This document shows positions 11,473-14,311 of a DNA stretch of 14,311 bases, piece by piece. Position 1 is the stretch's first letter, and each line of letters begins with the position of its first letter. Source of the stretch: Thermoplasmata archaeon (GTDB taxonomy: Archaea > Thermoplasmatota > E2 > DHVEG-1). The notes below the pieces were generated by a model. It was not told where the DNA came from and ran no database searches. It saw only the letters and a program-made list of their open reading frames with translations. The stretch lies in NCBI GenBank assembly GCA_030637965.1, contig DAOWFO010000048.1:1-14311 (forward strand). Reading direction: 5' to 3'. The translations under genes and the position numbers were made by a program.

Positions 11473-13419
11473 ATGAAATTTGAAATAAAAAATAGAGATG
11501 CCTCAGGCAGAATCTGTAGATTTTATACAAAACATGGAAAAGTTACAACTCCTGCACTTTTACCGGTAATCAATCCAAATAGGATGCCAATAACTCCAAA
11601 GGAAATGAAAAGGCTATTTGGAACAGAGATGGTAATCACCAACTCTTATATAATACGAAAAGATGAGAAATTAAAAGAAAAAGCAATTGAAAAGGGAGTT
11701 CACAATCTCATAGACTTTGACGGCCCAATTATGACAGATTCTGGAACATTTCAATCCTATAAATATAGAAATGTAAAAATTGATCCATTGGAAATAGTTG
11801 AATTTCAGAGAGATATCGGAAGTGATGTTGGTACAATCCTAGATGTTTTTGGAACGCCGGATCAAACCGAAAAAAAAGCAAAAGAAGGACTGCAGGAAAC
11901 CATTAAGCGAGCAAAACAAAGTATGGAAGTAAAAGGAAATATGATTCTTGCATGTACTATACAAGGTTCAGTATATCCAAATCTAAGAAAAATATGTGCG
12001 GAAAAATTAAGTGATATCAATGCAGAATTTTTCCCAATTGGTGGTGTAGTACCACTGATGGAAAATCAGAGATATTCGGAGCTTACCAGATGTATCCTTG
12101 CATCTAAGAAAGGATTGAATCCAAGTAGACCTGTACATTTATTTGGTGCAGGTCACCCAATGATATTTCCTTTAGCTGTAGCTCTTGGTTGTGATTTTTT
12201 TGACTCATCAGCATACATAAAATATGCAAATGATGGAAGAATGCTTTTCCCAGATGGGACAAAAAAATTGGAGGACCTAGATGAGCTTCCTTGTTTCTGC
12301 CCAATCTGTACAAAGGTTACCTCATTAGAATTGAAAAAAATGAAAAAATCTGAAAGAATTCTGCAGATGGCTAAACATAATCTTTATGTCAGTTTTGCCG
12401 AATTGAAAAAGATAAAATGTGCAATATCAGAAGGTAATCTCTGGGAGCTAGTTGAAAGAAGAGCATGTTCAAATCCATATTTACTAGAAGCAATGAAAGA
12501 GTTGAGAAAAAATGAAAATAAGAGATGGCTAGAACATTTTGAGCCAATCTATAAAAATAAAGCATTATTTTATACGGGAAGCCAAACTTTTCATCGACCA
12601 ATTTTATATAGGTGTCATAAAAGATTGATTAATAGGTATAAATTTTCATCCAATAGTGCAGTTATTTTGCCAGAAGGTGAGAAACCTTATTCAAAACATT
12701 TTTCTGAAGTAATAGGTGAAATACTTGCAAAAAGAAATAATTTAGAAATTGTAGTTAACTCACATTATGGACCAGTTCCAATTAAACTTGATGAAATGTA
12801 TCCGTTTGCTCAATCAATTTTTCCTGAAAGTACAGATAAGGAAACAGAAGAAAGCGCGGAGAAAATATTTAATGAATTTATGAAGGGTAAAAAAGTAATT
12901 TTTTGGAGAGGAAAAAGGTCCTTAAAAAAATCATTTAAATCACAAGAGATAATGAAGGAAAATATAGATTTATTAAGGATCTCAGCTGTTGCAGATATGC
13001 AATTTGGAAAAAATGTATCAAAGACATTATTTTGCGGTAAAATAAGGATTGTTAAATCAAAAAAAACTGGAAAAATAAGAAATATATATTGTGATGATAA
13101 ACATATATTATCTATGCGTGCAGGGGACGGAATGTTTACCCTAAAAATCAAAGGTGCAAAAATGCTTCATAATTTTTTCAAATATCCAAAGTTTAGAGTA
13201 ACCGTACAAGAGGAAGCAGTTCCTTTTGTCAAGGATGGTAAAAGTGTCTTTGCAAAGTTTGTAATAGATTGTGATAAAGAATTGAGACCTTATGATGAGT
13301 GTCTTATTGTTAATAAGAACGATGACCTGCTTGCAACAGGGAGATGTCTGCTTAACAAACTTGAAATGTCTTCTTTTAACTTTGGAATGGCTGTTAAGAC
13401 TAGAGAACATATCGACTGA
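11473..13419 (+). CDS. tgtA: Archaeosine tRNA-guanine transglycosylase, full length
   Basis: The 648-residue enzyme swaps G15 in the tRNA D-loop for preQ0, the first step to archaeosine. The TIM-barrel catalytic domain (about 1-350) has MTDSGTFQSY with D89 and CDFFDSSAY with D244, matching the two catalytic Asp of archaeal TGT, plus GGVVPLME and HLFGAGHP. The zinc site is C274, C276, C279 and a His near 302. The middle and C-terminal domains follow, ending in a PUA domain (about 570-648: SMRAGDGMFTLKIKGAKML, then FVIDCDKELRPYDECLIVN and LLATGRCLL). It is not split, unlike in some archaea. The tRNA-Gly at 3563 has the target G15. It appears leaderless. Confidence 0.97.
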   Translation: MKFEIKNRDASGRICRFYTKHGKVTTPALLPVINPNRMPITPKEMKRLFGTEMVITNSYIIRKDEKLKEKAIEKGVHNLIDFDGPIMTDSGTFQSYKYRNVKIDPLEIVEFQRDIGSDVGTILDVFGTPDQTEKKAKEGLQETIKRAKQSMEVKGNMILACTIQGSVYPNLRKICAEKLSDINAEFFPIGGVVPLMENQRYSELTRCILASKKGLNPSRPVHLFGAGHPMIFPLAVALGCDFFDSSAYIKYANDGRMLFPDGTKKLEDLDELPCFCPICTKVTSLELKKMKKSERILQMAKHNLYVSFAELKKIKCAISEGNLWELVERRACSNPYLLEAMKELRKNENKRWLEHFEPIYKNKALFYTGSQTFHRPILYRCHKRLINRYKFSSNSAVILPEGEKPYSKHFSEVIGEILAKRNNLEIVVNSHYGPVPIKLDEMYPFAQSIFPESTDKETEESAEKIFNEFMKGKKVIFWRGKRSLKKSFKSQEIMKENIDLLRISAVADMQFGKNVSKTLFCGKIRIVKSKKTGKIRNIYCDDKHILSMRAGDGMFTLKIKGAKMLHNFFKYPKFRVTVQEEAVPFVKDGKSVFAKFVIDCDKELRPYDECLIVNKNDDLLATGRCLLNKLEMSSFNFGMAVKTREHID

Positions 13420-13494
13420 ATTAACCCAATTATAAAATTTTTATATTAGAGGATTTTACAATAAAATTCACACAAGCAAATAAGATTTTTCTAA

Positions 13495-13563
13495 GATAAA
13501 AAGAAGGAAGGCTGGGCTAAAAAGGATGGGATGGATGCAAAAACTACCAGCTCTATTCCTTCC
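13495..13563 (-). ncRNA. Candidate structured small RNA C
   Basis: On the minus strand GGAAGG (13563-13558) and CTGG pair with CCAG and CCTTCC (13515-13506), with a 7-nt bulge on the 5' side. The loop is pyrimidine-rich and includes CATCCATCCCATCC. TTCTTTTTATC follows the 3' arm at once. A TATA-like CTTATAG (13591-13585) lies 25 bp before the 5' arm. This is the same design as candidates A and B, but the loop lacks their CTCACC and the match is weaker. The opposite strand can fold too and has its own hairpin-plus-T signal at 13581, so orientation is uncertain. Confidence 0.35.
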
Positions 13564-13580
13564 ATTTAAAAGAATTACAT

Positions 13581-13600
13581 GATACTATAAGTATCTTTTT
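13581..13600 (+). terminator. Hairpin with T-run after tgtA
   Basis: GATACT, ATA, AGTATC form a perfect 6-bp stem followed by five T. It is the most terminator-like signal in the window on the plus strand and could end a tgtA or plus-strand small-RNA transcript. Its centre doubles as the possible minus-strand TATA box of candidate C. Confidence 0.45.
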
Positions 13601-13736
13601 CGCAGATGAATATGTAACTAGATATGTAGTTAAAATGATTGTATTTTTCCACTAATAATATGTAAAAAAATTCAATATATTTTAAGTATTGTTTTCTACA
13701 TTAAAATTAGATGATATTTGTATTTAAAATGAACAA

Positions 13737-13745
13737 TTATAAAAG
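13737..13745 (+). promoter_or_regulatory. TATA box of hmgA
   Basis: TTATAAAAG lies about 47 bp upstream of the ATG, predicting a leader of about 20 nt that includes the AGGAG site at 13773-13777. Confidence 0.5.
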
Positions 13746-13787
13746 CGTATAACTATTCAGGAGAAATACAATAGGAGTCGAATTAAA

Positions 13788-14311
13788 ATGTCATATAATG
13801 AAAAATCATCAAAAGTATCAAGTTTTTATAAGATGTCGATTGAAGAAAGGATAGATTTTGTAAAAAAATTTTCAGATTTATCAGATGAAGAGGCGGATTT
13901 ATTTTCTTCCCCACTAGATATTGAAATTGCAGATAGAATGATAGAAAATGTTCTAGGCACTTTTGAACTACCTATTGGATTAGCAGTTAACTTCCTTATT
14001 AATGAAAAAGATTATATTATTCCAATGATAACTGAAGAGTCCAGTGTTGTTGCTGCTGCTAGCAATGCAGCCAAAATCGCTAGGATAAAAGGTGGTTTTA
14101 GAACGGATAGTTCAAATCCTTTAATGATTGGGCAAATTCAGATTTTAAAAACAAAGGATGTAACCTATGCAGTAAAGGAGATAATTAAACATAAAGAAGA
14201 AATTCTAAAACTTGCAAACGCACAGGATAAAATACTTGTAGATTTTGGCGGAGGAGCTAAAGATTTAGAAGTTCGGATACTTGACAGTCCTCTTGGTAAA
14301 ATGATAGTAAT
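13788..14311 (+). CDS. hmgA: HMG-CoA reductase, class II (bacterial-type), N-terminal part
   Basis: The first 174 codons of 3-hydroxy-3-methylglutaryl-CoA reductase, cut by the window end. It makes mevalonate for archaeal isoprenoid lipids. FYKMSIEERIDFVKKF, then ENVLGTFELPIGLAVNF (53-69) and PMITEESSVVAAASNAAK (79-96) carry the HMG-CoA-binding segment and catalytic Glu83. GGFRTDSSNPLMIGQIQ follows. These are features of class II enzymes (Pseudomonas mevalonii type), found among archaea in Archaeoglobales and Thermoplasmatales and thought to be of bacterial origin. The usual Pro after TEE is Ser here. The AGGAG site is 10 nt before the ATG, slightly long. The NAD(P)-binding domain is outside the window. 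Confidence 0.93.
   Translation, partial: MSYNEKSSKVSSFYKMSIEERIDFVKKFSDLSDEEADLFSSPLDIEIADRMIENVLGTFELPIGLAVNFLINEKDYIIPMITEESSVVAAASNAAKIARIKGGFRTDSSNPLMIGQIQILKTKDVTYAVKEIIKHKEEILKLANAQDKILVDFGGGAKDLEVRILDSPLGKMIV

Larger units (their letters stand above)
13420..13787. other. Intergenic region between tgtA and hmgA
   Basis: No ORF is supported here. It contains the GC-rich hairpin element at 13495-13563, a hairpin with T-run at 13581-13600, a 6-bp inverted repeat TAACTA/TAGTTA (13615-13632) and the hmgA promoter (TTATAAAAG at 13737-13745). Confidence 0.5.

Noticed and set aside
1..14311. CRISPR array, insertion sequence or prophage
   Set aside because: No regularly spaced repeats, transposase, integrase or phage structural genes are present in any frame; the only direct repeat is the two-copy 25-mer.

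Overview
The window is AT-rich archaeal DNA, most likely from a euryarchaeon close to Thermoplasmata or a related lineage. The evidence is an archaeal-type L11, L1 and P0/L10 set, Spt5-type NusG, a Sec61-gamma-like SecE, tRNA(Ile2) agmatidine synthetase (TiaS), an archaeosine tRNA-guanine transglycosylase, a bacterial-type (class II) HMG-CoA reductase as known from Thermoplasmatales and Archaeoglobales, and TATA-box promoters throughout. The lineage is inferred; that it is an archaeon is firm.

Layout. Positions 1-1107, minus strand: rpl1 followed by the start of rpl10/P0, behind their own TATA box. Positions 1108-3456: a divergent pair, an archaeal HTH regulator (minus) and tiaS (plus). Positions 3563-3635: tRNA-Gly(GCC). 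Positions 3694-4365, minus: a one-TM, sequon-rich surface protein of unknown role. Positions 4375-7020 are a loose accessory stretch with long intergenic regions. It holds a PHP phosphoesterase, a 4-oxalocrotonate tautomerase homologue, a 51-codon basic ORF, two tiny ORFs with strong Shine-Dalgarno sites, and several structured non-coding elements. Positions 7024-9590, minus: ftsZ, then secE-nusG-rpl11 as a tight operon. Positions 9709-11338: divergent nadC (minus) and nadX (plus), which serve NAD synthesis together. Positions 11473-13419: full-length tgtA. From 13788 to the window end: the start of hmgA.

How the genes work together. Most are translation and core housekeeping functions: ribosomal stalk and L1 arm, transcription elongation, secretion, division, NAD and isoprenoid synthesis. 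Two tRNA-modification genes (tiaS, tgtA) are present, and the tRNA-Gly here carries the G15 that TgtA modifies. The usual archaeal order secE-nusG-rpl11-rpl1-rpl10 is split by about 6 kb of unrelated genes on both strands.

The most interesting signals are non-coding or translational. (1) Two, possibly three, small-RNA-like elements share one design: a TATA box, about 26 bp, a G-rich 5' arm, a pyrimidine-rich loop resembling the anti-Shine-Dalgarno, a C/U-rich 3' arm and a T-rich tract. (2) tiaS has no ATG/GTG/TTG before its essential DDTDS motif and appears to start at AUC. (3) Two tiny ORFs sit behind a structured leader. (4) A 25-bp direct repeat flanks the tautomerase cassette. (5) A 27-bp near-palindrome lies upstream of ftsZ.
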